Below, in pieces: positions 37,259-46,544 of a stretch of DNA of 64,000 nucleotides. A program made the translations under genes and the position numbers. Positions within the stretch are counted from its first letter, which is position 1. Each line of letters starts with the position of its first letter. This DNA comes from DASUPK01 sp963815045 (GTDB taxonomy: Bacteria > Actinomycetota > Thermoleophilia > Solirubrobacterales > 70-9). The stretch covers positions 992,001 to 1,056,000 of the forward strand of contig CAWFET010000002.1 in assembly GCA_963815045.1 (NCBI GenBank). Direction: 5' to 3'. The notes beneath the pieces were generated by a model. It was not told the origin of the DNA, did not search any database, and was given only the letters and a program-made list of their open reading frames with translations.

Positions 37259-37939
37259 ATGGCCGATCGGATCAGAGTCGTCGTCTCAGGCGCAGCCGGG
37301 AAGATGGGGGAGACCACCTGCGGCGCCGTCGAGGGCGCCGACGACATGGAGCTGGTCGGCCGAGCCGATCCCGCGCTCGATGCCTCCGTCAAGGACTTCC
37401 TCTCCGAGGCCGACGTGCTCGTCGACTTCACTACGCCGGACGCGGCGCCCGCCAACGTCTTCGATGCGATCGACGCGGGCGTGCACGCGGTCGTCGGGAG
37501 CACCGGCTTCGACCTCGACCAGGTCCGAAAGGAGGTGCACGGGATCGGCGGCAAGGCCAACTGCTTCGTTGCCCCCAACTTCGCGATCGGCGCCGTCCTG
37601 ATGATGGAGGCCTCGAAGCTGATCGCGCCGCATATGCCCGAGGTCGAGATCGTCGAGCTGCACGGCGAGCACAAGAAGGACGCGCCTTCCGGGACGGCCA
37701 AGCGCACGGCCGAGCTCATCCGGGAGGCGGGAGGAAACGTCCACGAGCCGATCCACTCGGTGCGGCTGCCCGGCCTCGTCGCGCATCAGGAGGTCACCTT
37801 CGGCGGCGAGGGGCAGACGCTCTCGATCCGCCACGACTCGATCGACCGCTCGAGCTTCATGCCCGGAGTGCTGCTGGCGATCCGGAAGGTCGGCGATCTG
37901 CAGGAACGCTTCGTAATCGGACTGGAGGAGTTGCTGTGA
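37259..37939 (+). CDS. dapB: 4-hydroxy-tetrahydrodipicolinate reductase
   Basis: Reduces hydroxy-tetrahydrodipicolinate with NAD(P)H on the way to lysine and diaminopimelate. The 226-residue protein (short form) has the nucleotide loop VVVSGAAGKMGE, the DFTTPDA motif, GSTGF, NFAIGAVLMM, and the catalytic/substrate motif ELHGEHKKDAPSGTA. Its stop overlaps the GTG of the amidase, which separates it from dapA. Confidence 0.95.
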   Translation: MADRIRVVVSGAAGKMGETTCGAVEGADDMELVGRADPALDASVKDFLSEADVLVDFTTPDAAPANVFDAIDAGVHAVVGSTGFDLDQVRKEVHGIGGKANCFVAPNFAIGAVLMMEASKLIAPHMPEVEIVELHGEHKKDAPSGTAKRTAELIREAGGNVHEPIHSVRLPGLVAHQEVTFGGEGQTLSIRHDSIDRSSFMPGVLLAIRKVGDLQERFVIGLEELL

Positions 37940-39390
37940 CGGACCTCGCCCGGCTGGATGCCACCGCGCAGGCGGAACTCGTGCGGATCGGGGAGGTGAG
38001 CCCCGAGGAGCTCGCCATGGCGGCGATCGAGGGCGCCGAGCGGCTCAACCCGGACCTGAACGCGATCATCCACCCGCTCTACGAGCAGGGCCTCGAGGAG
38101 TCGAAGGGCGACCTTCCGGACGGCCCCTTCCGCGGCGTGCCGTTCCTCTTCAAGGACCTCGGCGCGGGTCTCGCCGGGCAGCCCCTGCACATGGGGATGA
38201 AGGCGCTGAAGGAGGCCGACTTCCACCTCCCGGTGGACACGTTCCTCGGGTCGCGGTTCCGGGAGGCCGGGTTCGTCACCATCGGCAAGACGAACACCCC
38301 TGAGCTGGGGACCGTGCCGACGACTGAGCCGGCCGCCTACGGGCCGACGCACAATCCCTGGGATCTCGACCGCTCACCGGGCGGCTCGAGCGGTGGCTCG
38401 GCGGCCGCCGTAGCCGCCGGCATCGTTCCGATCGCCCACGCGAACGACGGCGGAGGCTCGATCCGCATCCCCGCCAGCTGCTGTGGCCTGGTGGGACTGA
38501 AGACCAGCCGAGGGAGAACATCGCTCGGCCCGCTGATCGGGGACGTGATGAGCGGCCTCTCCGTCGAGCATGTGGTCTCACGATCGGTCCGGGACGTTGC
38601 GCAAGCGCTCGACGCCACTCACGGCCCAGCGCCGGGCGACCCGTACGTGGCGCCCGAGCCGCTGCGCCCCTTCATGGAGGAGCTGGATACCGATCCCGGA
38701 TCCCTTCGAATTACGGTCCTCACCGATCCGGTCGGCGCCAGCCACATCCAGGTCGATCCGGCAGTCGTCGCGGCGACCCGCGAGGCGGCGACGATGCTTG
38801 AGGGTCTCGGCCACCAGATCGACGAGGACATTCCCGCCATCGACGAGAGCTTCGACCTGATCGAGACGTTCCTCACCCGCTGGTACGCGGGACAGACCGA
38901 GATCATCGATCAGCTCGGTGTCCTGCTTGGGCGGGAGCTGGGACCGGATGACATGGAGCCGCTCACCTGGGCGATGGCGGAGGAGGGCCAGCGCCGTCAC
39001 TCGGGTCAGTACCTCGCCGCCGTCAGCCAGCACCAGGCGGTCAGCCGCATGATCGGCATCTGGTTCGACCAGGGTCATGACCTGCTGCTCACGCCGACGA
39101 TGGGCGAGCTGCCCCCGCCGCTGGGAAGCTTCGCGACCGACCCCGAGGACCCATTGGCCACGATCCATCGCGGAGAGCGGACGGCGGCCTTCACGGCCCT
39201 GATGAACGCGTCCGGACAGCCGGCGATCTCGCTGCCGCTCACCTGGAGCGAGGAGGGGCTGCCCATCGGCGTTCAGCTGATCGCGCCTCTCGGCCGCGAG
39301 GACGTGCTCCTGCGCGTCGCCTCGCAGCTCGAGCAGGCACACCCCTGGGCCGAGCGGTTCCCCGAGGTGTTCTCGGTACCCTCCGGCTGA
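37936..39390 (+). CDS. Amidase-signature family hydrolase
   Basis: A 484-residue amidase of the amidase-signature family. The catalytic Ser-cisSer-Lys triad is recognisable: Lys in VPFLFKDLG, the Gly/Ser-rich segment RSPGGSSGGSAAAVAAG, and NDGGGSIRIPASCCG with the nucleophilic Ser. It most resembles 6-aminohexanoate-cyclic-dimer-hydrolase-like members, but the substrate is unknown. GTG 37936 overlaps the dapB stop, and the stop shares a base with the dapA ATG. It is therefore tightly embedded between two lysine/DAP genes, which hints at an amide substrate in that pathway or in the cell wall. Confidence 0.88.
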   Translation: MTDLARLDATAQAELVRIGEVSPEELAMAAIEGAERLNPDLNAIIHPLYEQGLEESKGDLPDGPFRGVPFLFKDLGAGLAGQPLHMGMKALKEADFHLPVDTFLGSRFREAGFVTIGKTNTPELGTVPTTEPAAYGPTHNPWDLDRSPGGSSGGSAAAVAAGIVPIAHANDGGGSIRIPASCCGLVGLKTSRGRTSLGPLIGDVMSGLSVEHVVSRSVRDVAQALDATHGPAPGDPYVAPEPLRPFMEELDTDPGSLRITVLTDPVGASHIQVDPAVVAATREAATMLEGLGHQIDEDIPAIDESFDLIETFLTRWYAGQTEIIDQLGVLLGRELGPDDMEPLTWAMAEEGQRRHSGQYLAAVSQHQAVSRMIGIWFDQGHDLLLTPTMGELPPPLGSFATDPEDPLATIHRGERTAAFTALMNASGQPAISLPLTWSEEGLPIGVQLIAPLGREDVLLRVASQLEQAHPWAERFPEVFSVPSG

Positions 39391-40262
39391 TGCCTGAGAT
39401 CGGAGGGGTACTGACGGCGATGGTGACCCCGTTCGCCGAGGATCGCTCGGTGGACGAGTCCGCCGCGCGTGCGCTCGCCCGCCATCTGGTGGACAACGGC
39501 TCGCATGGCCTGGTGCTCTCCGGCACCACGGGGGAGTCGCCCACGACGGATGACGCCGAGAAGCTCGCGCTGCTGCGCGCGGTTCGGGAGGAGCTCGGCT
39601 CCGACGTCCTGCTGATTTGCGGCACGGGCTCGAATGACACGAGGCATTCCGAGCGGCTCTCCGCCGCGGCCGCCGACGCGGGCGCCGACGCCGTCCTCGC
39701 GGTGACGCCGTACTACAGCAAGCCGAACTTCACGGGAATCAGGGCCCACTACGAGGCGGTCGCGCGGGCGGCCGGGATCCCGGTGGTGCTCTACAACATC
39801 CCCTCGCGGGTGGTGATCAACCTGTCGCCCGACCAGCTGGCGGAGCTCGGGCAGATCGAGAACGTCGTCGCGGTCAAGCAGGCCAACGACGACGAGCTCC
39901 AGCCGGTCGACGGGCTGCGCGTCCTCGCCGGCAACGACGGCACCTTCCTGCGCGCTCTCGAGCTGGGAGAGCCCGGCGGCATCCTCGTCGCCTCGCATCT
40001 GGTCGGCCCCGAGATGCGCGAGATCTATGACGCCATGCAGGCCGGAGACGCCGAGCGAGCCCGCGAGATCGACGAGGGGCTGCGGCCTATCTACGAGGTG
40101 CTCGGCAAGACGAATCCGATTCCGGTCAAGGCCGGGCTGGAGCTGATGGGGGTCTGCTCCGCTCGCGCCAGACTGCCGATCGTCGAGGCCGGCGAAGAGC
40201 AGAGGGCCGAGGTCAGGCGGGCGCTGGAGGCGCACGGTTTGATGGCCAGGAGCGCAGCGTAG
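39390..40262 (+). CDS. dapA: 4-hydroxy-tetrahydrodipicolinate synthase
   Basis: Condenses pyruvate with aspartate semialdehyde. The 290-residue TIM-barrel aldolase has the pyruvate-binding GTTGESPT motif, the active-site Tyr in VLYNIPSRVV and the Schiff-base Lys in VVAVKQAN. The ATG shares a base with the amidase stop. RNase J follows by two bases, as is common in Actinomycetota (dapA-rnj). Confidence 0.96.
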   Translation: MPEIGGVLTAMVTPFAEDRSVDESAARALARHLVDNGSHGLVLSGTTGESPTTDDAEKLALLRAVREELGSDVLLICGTGSNDTRHSERLSAAAADAGADAVLAVTPYYSKPNFTGIRAHYEAVARAAGIPVVLYNIPSRVVINLSPDQLAELGQIENVVAVKQANDDELQPVDGLRVLAGNDGTFLRALELGEPGGILVASHLVGPEMREIYDAMQAGDAERAREIDEGLRPIYEVLGKTNPIPVKAGLELMGVCSARARLPIVEAGEEQRAEVRRALEAHGLMARSAA

Positions 40263-40264
40263 GT

Positions 40265-41929
40265 TTGAGCAGCTCGGGCGTCCGGATCCTCCCCCTGGGT
40301 GGCCTCGGGGAGATCGGCAAGAACATGACAGCCGTCGAGGCCGACGGGCGCATCGTGATCGTGGACACGGGCCTGATGTTCCCGACGGCGGACATGCTCG
40401 GCATCGATCTCGTGCTGCCCGACTTCTCGACGCTCCGCGAGCGCGCCGACGACATCGAGGCGATCGTCCTCACCCACGGCCACGAGGATCACGTCGGTGC
40501 GCTGCCATACGTGCTGCGCGAGATCGGCATCCCACCCGTGATCTACGGCGGCCTGCTCACGATCGGCATGGTGCGCTCCAAGCTCGACGAGCACAAGCTC
40601 CGCGACGTGCCGCTCCAGGAGCTGCCCGCCGGCCAGCAGGTGACCGCCGGGCCTTTCGGGATCGAGCTGATCCACATGGCGCACTCGATTCCGGACGCTC
40701 GGGCCGTGGCGCTCAGGACTGATGCCGGCACCGTGCTCATCACGGGCGACTACAAGTTCGACCAGACCCCGGTGGACGGCATCCCGGCCGACGTCTCCCG
40801 GCTCGCGGAGCTCGGGCGCGAGGGCGTCCTCTGCCTCTGCGGCGACTCGACGAACGCCGACCGGCCGGGCGTCGCGCCCTCGGAGTCAAGCGTCGGCCCG
40901 GCGCTGCTCGAGGTCTTCGGCAGGTGCACGGGCCGGATCGTCGTCACCTCGTTCGCCTCGAACGTCCACCGGGTGCAACAGGTGATCGACGCGGCCGCGC
41001 GTCTCGACCGCCGCGTCGCGCTGGTCGGGCGCTCCATGCGCAAGAACTTCAACATCGCCTCGAATCTCGGCATCGCCTCCGCGCCCGATGGCCTCTTCAT
41101 CTCCCCGAAGGAGATCGAGGACTTCCCGGACGAGAAGGTCGTCGTGATCTCGACGGGAAGCCAGGGCGAGCCGCTCTCGGCGCTGCGCCGGATGGCCCAC
41201 CGCGACCACCCTGACGTCGAGCTCCATTCGGGCGACACGGTGATCTTCTCCGCGACCCCGATCCCCGGCAACGAGCGCTCGGTCAACGAGACGATCGACC
41301 GGATCTTCCAGATCGGCGCCTCCGTGGTGACCGCAGCCGACGCCCCGATCCACGCCTCCGGTCATGGCTGGCAGGAGGAGCTCAAGCTGATGCTCAACCT
41401 CACCAAGCCGCAGCACGTCTTCCCCTTCCACGGCGACCACAAGCGGCTCAAGCTGCACGGCGACCTCGCGGAGTCGGTGGGTGTAGATCGCGACCGGATC
41501 TTCATGGGCCGCAACGGGCTTGCGCTGGAGATCGACTCCTCGGGCGCCCGCTTCGGCGAGGACGTCCACGCCAGCATGATCTTCGTGGACGGCGTCTCCG
41601 TCGGCGAGCCGGACGAGTTCGCGCTCCGCGATCGCCGCAAGCTCTCGGACGACGGTGTCTTCATCGTCGTCGCGACGATCTCCTCGGACGACGGCTCGCA
41701 GGTCGCGGATCCCGAGGTGATCTTCCGGGGCGTTCCCTTCGCCGAGGAGGCCGACGGGCTGCGCGACGAGCTCAAGGACGTGGTGCAGGACACGCTCGAC
41801 GAGGCGGCCGAGGAGGAGATCCGGGAGATCTCGCTGCTGCAGCAGGACCTCCACGACGACATCGCCGAGTTTGTCTACGAGAAGCTCCGCCGGCGCCCCC
41901 TGGTGCTGCCGGTCGTCGTCGAGGTCTAG
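40265..41929 (+). CDS. rnj: Ribonuclease J
   Basis: A 554-residue MBL/beta-CASP RNase with 5'-3' exo- and endonuclease activity in mRNA and rRNA processing. The start PLGGLGEIGKNM, the zinc motif THGHEDHVGALPY, GDYKFDQTP and the beta-CASP GSQGEP motif are all present, with the SGHGWQEELK block and a C-terminal domain. The start codon is TTG at 40265. It completes RNA-turnover genes near pnp. Confidence 0.96.
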   Translation: MSSSGVRILPLGGLGEIGKNMTAVEADGRIVIVDTGLMFPTADMLGIDLVLPDFSTLRERADDIEAIVLTHGHEDHVGALPYVLREIGIPPVIYGGLLTIGMVRSKLDEHKLRDVPLQELPAGQQVTAGPFGIELIHMAHSIPDARAVALRTDAGTVLITGDYKFDQTPVDGIPADVSRLAELGREGVLCLCGDSTNADRPGVAPSESSVGPALLEVFGRCTGRIVVTSFASNVHRVQQVIDAAARLDRRVALVGRSMRKNFNIASNLGIASAPDGLFISPKEIEDFPDEKVVVISTGSQGEPLSALRRMAHRDHPDVELHSGDTVIFSATPIPGNERSVNETIDRIFQIGASVVTAADAPIHASGHGWQEELKLMLNLTKPQHVFPFHGDHKRLKLHGDLAESVGVDRDRIFMGRNGLALEIDSSGARFGEDVHASMIFVDGVSVGEPDEFALRDRRKLSDDGVFIVVATISSDDGSQVADPEVIFRGVPFAEEADGLRDELKDVVQDTLDEAAEEEIREISLLQQDLHDDIAEFVYEKLRRRPLVLPVVVEV

Positions 41930-41946
41930 CCGGGCGCGCGGCGCGC

Positions 41947-42657
41947 ATGTCCGACACGGCCTCCGGCGCGCGGGTTCCGTCAACCTCCGACGAGGAGATC
42001 ATCCACGCGGAGGACCCGTCGGTTCGCTCCCAGCGCGAGGACGGCGAGCGCCTGGAGCGGATCCAGAAGGAGCTCTCGGCCGGCTTCGAGCTCCTGCGCG
42101 AGATCGGTCCGGCGGTCTGTGTCTTCGGGTCCGCGAGGACGCCGCCGGACAGCGAGGACTATGCGAGGGCGCGGGCGGCCGGCCGCGCCATCGGCGAGGC
42201 GGGGCTCGCCGTGATCACCGGGGGCGGCCCGGGGATGATGGAGGCCGCGAACCGCGGGGCCCAGGACGCGGGGGCGCCGTCGGTGGGGCTCAACATCGAG
42301 CTGCCTCACGAGCAGGCACTCAATCCCTATGTCGACGTCGGCATCCAGTTCCACTACTTCTTCACGCGGAAGCTGATGTTCGTCCGGTACTCGAACGCCC
42401 TGGTCGTCTTCCCCGGGGGCTTCGGGACGCTCGACGAGCTCTTCGAGGTGCTGACCCTGATCCAGACCGGGAAGGCGATCGACCATCCGGTCGTGCTCGA
42501 GGGGTCCGAGTACTGGAGCGGGCTGGTCGAGTGGATCAGGGCCCGTCCGCTCGCGGAGGGGAAGATCGCAGCCGACGACCTCGCTCAGGCCGAGGTGGCC
42601 GACGGGGTGGAGGAGGTCATGGACTGCTTGTTCGCCGGGCTCTCGGCAGCCGGATAG
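41947..42657 (+). CDS. LOG family protein (Rossmann-fold, cytokinin riboside phosphoribohydrolase-like)
   Basis: A 236-residue member of the lysine-decarboxylase-like/LOG family, which hydrolyses nucleoside monophosphate N-glycosidic bonds. The signatures are GGGPGMMEAANRGA and PGGFGTLDELFEVLTLIQTGK (as PGGFGTxxE). The start VFGSARTPP is typical. Its last 73 bases overlap the end of the convergent PLD-like gene. Confidence 0.9.
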   Translation: MSDTASGARVPSTSDEEIIHAEDPSVRSQREDGERLERIQKELSAGFELLREIGPAVCVFGSARTPPDSEDYARARAAGRAIGEAGLAVITGGGPGMMEAANRGAQDAGAPSVGLNIELPHEQALNPYVDVGIQFHYFFTRKLMFVRYSNALVVFPGGFGTLDELFEVLTLIQTGKAIDHPVVLEGSEYWSGLVEWIRARPLAEGKIAADDLAQAEVADGVEEVMDCLFAGLSAAG

Positions 42658-43697
42658 CGGCCGCGCACGTCGTCCACGAACTTCGCGAGGCGATCCGCGA
42701 TGGATGCGTCGTGGATCTCCAGCACCGACTCCGCGTTCTGCTCGCCCGACCGCGAGAGGTTGAAGGAGCCGACGAAGACCACGTCGTCGGCGATAGTGAC
42801 CTTTGCGTGCATGAAGTCGTGGACCTTTGAGTCGGGTGTCCACGGGGTGGAGGGCTTGGCGGAGAATGGCAGCTTGCTGAGGGTCGCCGCGAGCAGGGGG
42901 ATCTTCCAGGCGGTGTGCCCGTTCTCTGACCACTGGTGAAAGACAGTCTCCGTCTGGGGGCCGTCGACGACCCCGGCGATGTCCCGACCGCCCTTGTCCG
43001 CGAGCTCGGCGAGGGTGCCCAGTACCGGGCCCGAGGTGATCACCGGCGATGCGATCCGCACCCGGGTCCGCGCGGAGCCGATCGCAGTCGCGATGCGCTG
43101 CGAGAGCTGTTCGCCGTGTCCGGGGGTGAACCAGGCGGTGACCTTCGTTCCGCCGACGTCGACCGGCTCGGGCTCGACGTGCCCGCTCTGGTCGACCTGG
43201 CGGCGCGACCAGAGCTCCTCGAAGTTCTGCCGGAAGCGTCCCGCGATCTCAGCGTTCTCGACGATCGCCAGGACGTTCTCCTGCCGGGTCCAGGAGTCGA
43301 CCGTCCAGTTCGCCGATCCCGCCCAGACCGCCTCGGCGTCCCTGATCGCGTACTTGTGGTGCATCAGGTCCGGAATCCCCGGCACCGGGCGCGCATCGAT
43401 GGGGAGCTCCGCCAGGATGTCCGGGCGCGTCTGCGGTGGGGGATGGAGCTCCGAGGGACGCTCGGAATCGACGTTGTAGAGCAGCCGCGTGGCCACGCCT
43501 CGGTCACTCGCAGCACGGAGCTGGTCGGCGACGATCGAGCCGGTCGGGTCGGGCAGGCGAACGTCGTAGAGCGCGAGCTCGAGAGTGGACTTGGCCGGCT
43601 CCAGGAAGCGGGCCACGCGGCCGGCGATTTTGTCGGCCTTCTGGCCTCCGTCGGTCAGCGTGATGATCTCGATTAGCCTTGTGGGGTGGCGTTGCAC
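42585..43697 (-). CDS. Phospholipase D-like protein with two HKD motifs
   Basis: A 370-residue PLD-superfamily protein with both catalytic motifs: HHKYAIRD followed by GSANWT, and HAKVTIAD followed by GSFNLSRSGEQNAE. The superfamily includes nucleases, cardiolipin synthases and phospholipases. No signal peptide or membrane segment is visible, so a cytoplasmic nuclease-like role is possible. The frame is open to 44447, but the homologous part begins at RLIEIITLTDGG, so I use GTG at 43697. It overlaps the LOG gene by 73 bases at its 3' end and the SnoaL-like gene's start by 12 bases. Confidence 0.85.
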   Translation of the reverse strand: MQRHPTRLIEIITLTDGGQKADKIAGRVARFLEPAKSTLELALYDVRLPDPTGSIVADQLRAASDRGVATRLLYNVDSERPSELHPPPQTRPDILAELPIDARPVPGIPDLMHHKYAIRDAEAVWAGSANWTVDSWTRQENVLAIVENAEIAGRFRQNFEELWSRRQVDQSGHVEPEPVDVGGTKVTAWFTPGHGEQLSQRIATAIGSARTRVRIASPVITSGPVLGTLAELADKGGRDIAGVVDGPQTETVFHQWSENGHTAWKIPLLAATLSKLPFSAKPSTPWTPDSKVHDFMHAKVTIADDVVFVGSFNLSRSGEQNAESVLEIHDASIADRLAKFVDDVRGRYPAAESPANKQSMTSSTPSATSA

Positions 43698-44093
43698 AGG
43701 GGGTATGTCCAGTATGTCCACCTCGTCCACGAGGCGTTCGAGTGCTTCGAGCGGGGCGATTGGGACCGCCTGCGTCCGCTCATCGCGGAGGACAATGTGA
43801 TGACCCCGCTCGAGACCTGGCCCGAGCCCGGCCCGTTCATCGGTCCCGAGGCGAGCATCAGGGAGTACCAGAGGCTCTTCGACCTGTTCCGGGGCATCGA
43901 GGTCTCGGTCAGCCACATCGTCAGCCACGAGTCCTGGGTGATCGCGCACTATCGCGGCGTGATCGAGGGTGACGCGCCGGGCATGCCGGTCGAACTCGAG
44001 TTCACCGGAGTGCACCGCTTCGAGGGCGAGAAGTTCGCGGAGTCCCACTACCGCCTCGATCGCGACGCGGCCCTGGCTGCGGCCGGCCTCTAA
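43686..44093 (+). CDS. SnoaL-like (NTF2-fold) protein
   Basis: A 135-residue protein of the SnoaL/nuclear-transport-factor-2 fold. The helix HEAFECFERGDWDRLRPLIAED, given as its parts EAFECFERGDWD and LRPLIAED, is followed by the MTPLETWPEPGPFIG loop and strands ending EFTGVHRFEGEKFAESHYRLD. Members are cyclases, isomerases or binding proteins; the exact role is unknown. The start is GTG at 43686, 6 bases after TAGCCT (43674-43679), both within or beside the start of the opposite PLD gene. Confidence 0.8.
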   Translation: MALHRGYVQYVHLVHEAFECFERGDWDRLRPLIAEDNVMTPLETWPEPGPFIGPEASIREYQRLFDLFRGIEVSVSHIVSHESWVIAHYRGVIEGDAPGMPVELEFTGVHRFEGEKFAESHYRLDRDAALAAAGL

Positions 44094-44137
44094 ATAAAAA
44101 GCCCCCGGTGGTCGAGGGAGGGGCGACCACCGGGGGC
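44091..44137 (-). terminator. Strong intrinsic terminator
   Basis: A perfect 14-bp stem (44101-44114 with 44124-44137) with a 9-base loop. On the minus strand it is followed by TTTTTATTTA. It ends the two-component operon that comes from the right. The stem may also stop plus-strand transcripts from the SnoaL-like gene, but no T-run follows on that side. The remaining bases up to 44247 show nothing else. Confidence 0.85.
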
Positions 44138-44247
44138 GACGCTTTGGACCGAAGTCCTCAGCGGGTCTCACCGAGGTATGTGGGGTTTCGTACCCCGGCG
44201 AGGTGTCTCGTCCAGTCGTGAATCTATGAGGCGTTCTTGAACGTTTG

Positions 44248-45696
44248 CTAAAGCCTCTCGGGCGCGCTCTCGCTGCCCTTCGCGGCCTGATCCGGCGCCT
44301 GCTCGAGGGGCAGGCGGACGGAGAACCGGGCGCCGCCGTAGGTGCTGCGCCCCGCGGAGACCGAGCCGCCGTGCGACTCGGCGACGGCCCGCACGATCGC
44401 GAGGCCGAGGCCACTGCCACCGCCGCCGGCGGTGTCCGCGGGGCCATCCCCGCGAACGAAGCGGTCGAAGACCTGATCCTCCATGTCGGCGGGGATGCCG
44501 GGCCCGTCGTCGAGCACCTCGAGCAGGGCCTCGTCGCCGTCGCGGCGCGCGGTCAGCTCGACCGTCGTCTGCTCCGGGGTGTGCCTGATCGCGTTCTCGA
44601 GCAGGTTGCGGATCAGCCGGTGGAGCTCGTCCGGATTGCCCTCCAGCGGGAGGCGCCCGTCGAGATGGCTCTCGATGCGCCGGCCGCCGGCGAGCGGCTG
44701 GACCTCCTCCAGCGCTCCGGACGCGATCGATGCCAGGTCCAGATCCTTGGTCGCCGCCTTGCGCCCGGCATCGGCGCGGGCCAGCAGCAGCAGGTCCGAG
44801 ACCAGGCCCGACATGCGCTTGGTGGATGAGAGGGCCGAGTCGACGGCATGCCTGTCGTCCTCGGACCCGACCTCGGCCGCCTGGAGCAGCTCGAGGTTCG
44901 CGTGGATGCTCGTCAGCGGGGTGCGGAGCTCGTGGGAGGCGTCGGCGACGAACTCACGCTGGCGCTCCAGCGACTGCTCGCGCTCGGAGCGCGCCTCGTC
45001 GAGCGACTCGAGCATGCCGTCCATCGTGCGGGCCAGCTCGCCCACCTCGTCGTCGGTCGCGGGAACGGGAATCCGCTCCGAGGGATCGCGGGTGTGGCTG
45101 ATTCGGCTCGCCAGAGCGGTCAATGACTTGACCGGCCGCATCGCGCGGTCGGCGACGGCGAGGCCGGCGAGCAGGGCGAGCAGCGTGCCGCCGAGCACGC
45201 CCGCGCCCAGGAAGAGCCAGAGCCGCGAAACGGTGTCGTTGGTTCCCGTATTCGGGCGGGCGTACTGCACAAAGCCCGGATCGGAGCCCGCCGCGGTGAG
45301 CGGCTCGCTCACCACGCTCAGTGCCCCGACGGTGTGGATATGAGTGCTGGGCGGGCCGAGGCTGACCCCGGGGCTGGTTCCCGCCAGGGCGTGGCCAAAG
45401 TTGTCGAGGATTCGAATGTGGGCGTCCTCCGGCAGCGCGAAGGCCCGCAGGTCCGGGCTCTTCGTCACCACCGGGCCGAAGGCGGTCGAGATCTGGGTCT
45501 CCGCCGCGAGCGAGCGGGCGGCGCCGCGCAGCTCCTCGCGGAAGTCGCTGCGGATCCGGTTGCCCACCACCTGCCCGAGGACGGCGGCGAAGCAGACCAG
45601 GATGAGCAGGGTGAGGCCGGCGGTGGTGATCGCGATCCGCCAGCGCACGGGAATGCGCTCGAAGAGCGGGAGCTTCCTGCTGCGGATCCAGCTCAC
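44248..45696 (-). CDS. Two-component sensor histidine kinase
   Basis: A 482-residue membrane sensor kinase. TM1 is at about 20-45, an extracytoplasmic domain of ~110 residues follows, then TM2 at about 158-182. A HAMP domain with MRPVKSLTALASRISH and HisKA with His255 in ADASHELRTPL come next. The HATPase N, G1 and G2 boxes are NLLENAIRH, DDGPGIP and GGGSGLGLAI. The GTG start overlaps the response regulator stop (GTGA). The stimulus is unknown. The organisation is like MprB/TcrY/BaeS-type kinases. Confidence 0.94.
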   Translation of the reverse strand: MSWIRSRKLPLFERIPVRWRIAITTAGLTLLILVCFAAVLGQVVGNRIRSDFREELRGAARSLAAETQISTAFGPVVTKSPDLRAFALPEDAHIRILDNFGHALAGTSPGVSLGPPSTHIHTVGALSVVSEPLTAAGSDPGFVQYARPNTGTNDTVSRLWLFLGAGVLGGTLLALLAGLAVADRAMRPVKSLTALASRISHTRDPSERIPVPATDDEVGELARTMDGMLESLDEARSEREQSLERQREFVADASHELRTPLTSIHANLELLQAAEVGSEDDRHAVDSALSSTKRMSGLVSDLLLLARADAGRKAATKDLDLASIASGALEEVQPLAGGRRIESHLDGRLPLEGNPDELHRLIRNLLENAIRHTPEQTTVELTARRDGDEALLEVLDDGPGIPADMEDQVFDRFVRGDGPADTAGGGGSGLGLAIVRAVAESHGGSVSAGRSTYGGARFSVRLPLEQAPDQAAKGSESAPERL

Positions 45697-46391
45697 GCGG
45701 CGCCCTTCAGCACATAGCCCGCCCCTCGCTTGGTGTGGAGAAGCCGCGGCTCGCCCCCTGATTCGAGCTTGCGCCGAAGGTTGGAGATGAAGACGTCGAT
45801 GGTGTTCGTCTGCTCGAAGGGGTCGTATCCCCAGACGTCCTCGAGCAGCCGCTCGCGCGAGACCACCAGCTTCTGGTTGCGGGCGAGGTACTCGAGCAGC
45901 TCGAACTCGCGATTGGTGAGCTCGATCTCGCGCCCGGCGCGCTTCACCTCTCGGGTATCCGGGTTGAGCATCAGGTCTCCGACCACGATCGAGGCGCTGC
46001 CACGTGGCGGGCGGCGTCGCAGGAGGGCTCGGATCCTGGCGAGCAGCTCCGAGCGCTCGAAGGGCTTGGGCAGATAGTCGTCGGCGCCGGTGTCGAGGCC
46101 CTTCACCCGGTCCTCGGTCTCGGTGCGAGCGGTGAGGATCAGGATGGGCACGTCGCTCTCGGCGCGCAGCCGGCGGCAGACCTCCATGCCGTCGAGGCGG
46201 GGAAGGCCGAGGTCGAGCACGACGAGGTCGGGGCTGAACTGCTCGGCCGCGGTGAGCGCCTCGGCGCCGTCGCCCGCGCTGCGGACCTCGTGGCCCTCGG
46301 CGCGCAGGGAGCGCCGCAGGACGTCGGCGATCGCCTCATCGTCCTCGACGACGAGCACGCGCGCGGATCCGATGGTGGCCTGCTCCATCAC
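45693..46391 (-). CDS. OmpR/PhoB-family response regulator
   Basis: A 232-residue regulator with a receiver domain (acidic VVEDDEA, phosphoacceptor Asp60 in VVLDLGLP, Lys in YLPKPF) and a winged-helix DNA-binding domain (LTNREFELLEYLARN, then DVFISNLRRKLE). It is coupled to the sensor kinase by overlap. The first codon at 46391 is GTG, directly followed by ATG. A TAACCT -10-like box ends 7 bases upstream, so the operon mRNA is likely leaderless. Targets are unknown. Confidence 0.95.
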   Translation of the reverse strand: MMEQATIGSARVLVVEDDEAIADVLRRSLRAEGHEVRSAGDGAEALTAAEQFSPDLVVLDLGLPRLDGMEVCRRLRAESDVPILILTARTETEDRVKGLDTGADDYLPKPFERSELLARIRALLRRRPPRGSASIVVGDLMLNPDTREVKRAGREIELTNREFELLEYLARNQKLVVSRERLLEDVWGYDPFEQTNTIDVFISNLRRKLESGGEPRLLHTKRGAGYVLKGAA

Positions 46392-46544
46392 GATCTTTAG
46401 GTTAGGCCCGAATTCGGCTCCACCAAGCGATATTGAGGGAACGTTTAAGCGGCCACCAGGCCGCAGTACTTCCCGAGCGACGTGGTGGCGAAGCGTGCCT
46501 GGACAGGCAGGGGAGGCCGCTCAGGCGTCGAATCAGGTGGGCGG

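Noticed and set aside
37225..37935. Upstream extension of the amidase frame through dapB
   Set aside because: Arg/Gly-rich out-of-frame translation of dapB; the amidase fold starts at GTG 37936.
43698..44447. Upstream extension of the PLD-like gene
   Set aside because: Reads through the SnoaL-like gene on the opposite strand and the 44101-44137 terminator; Arg/Pro-rich with no PLD homology.
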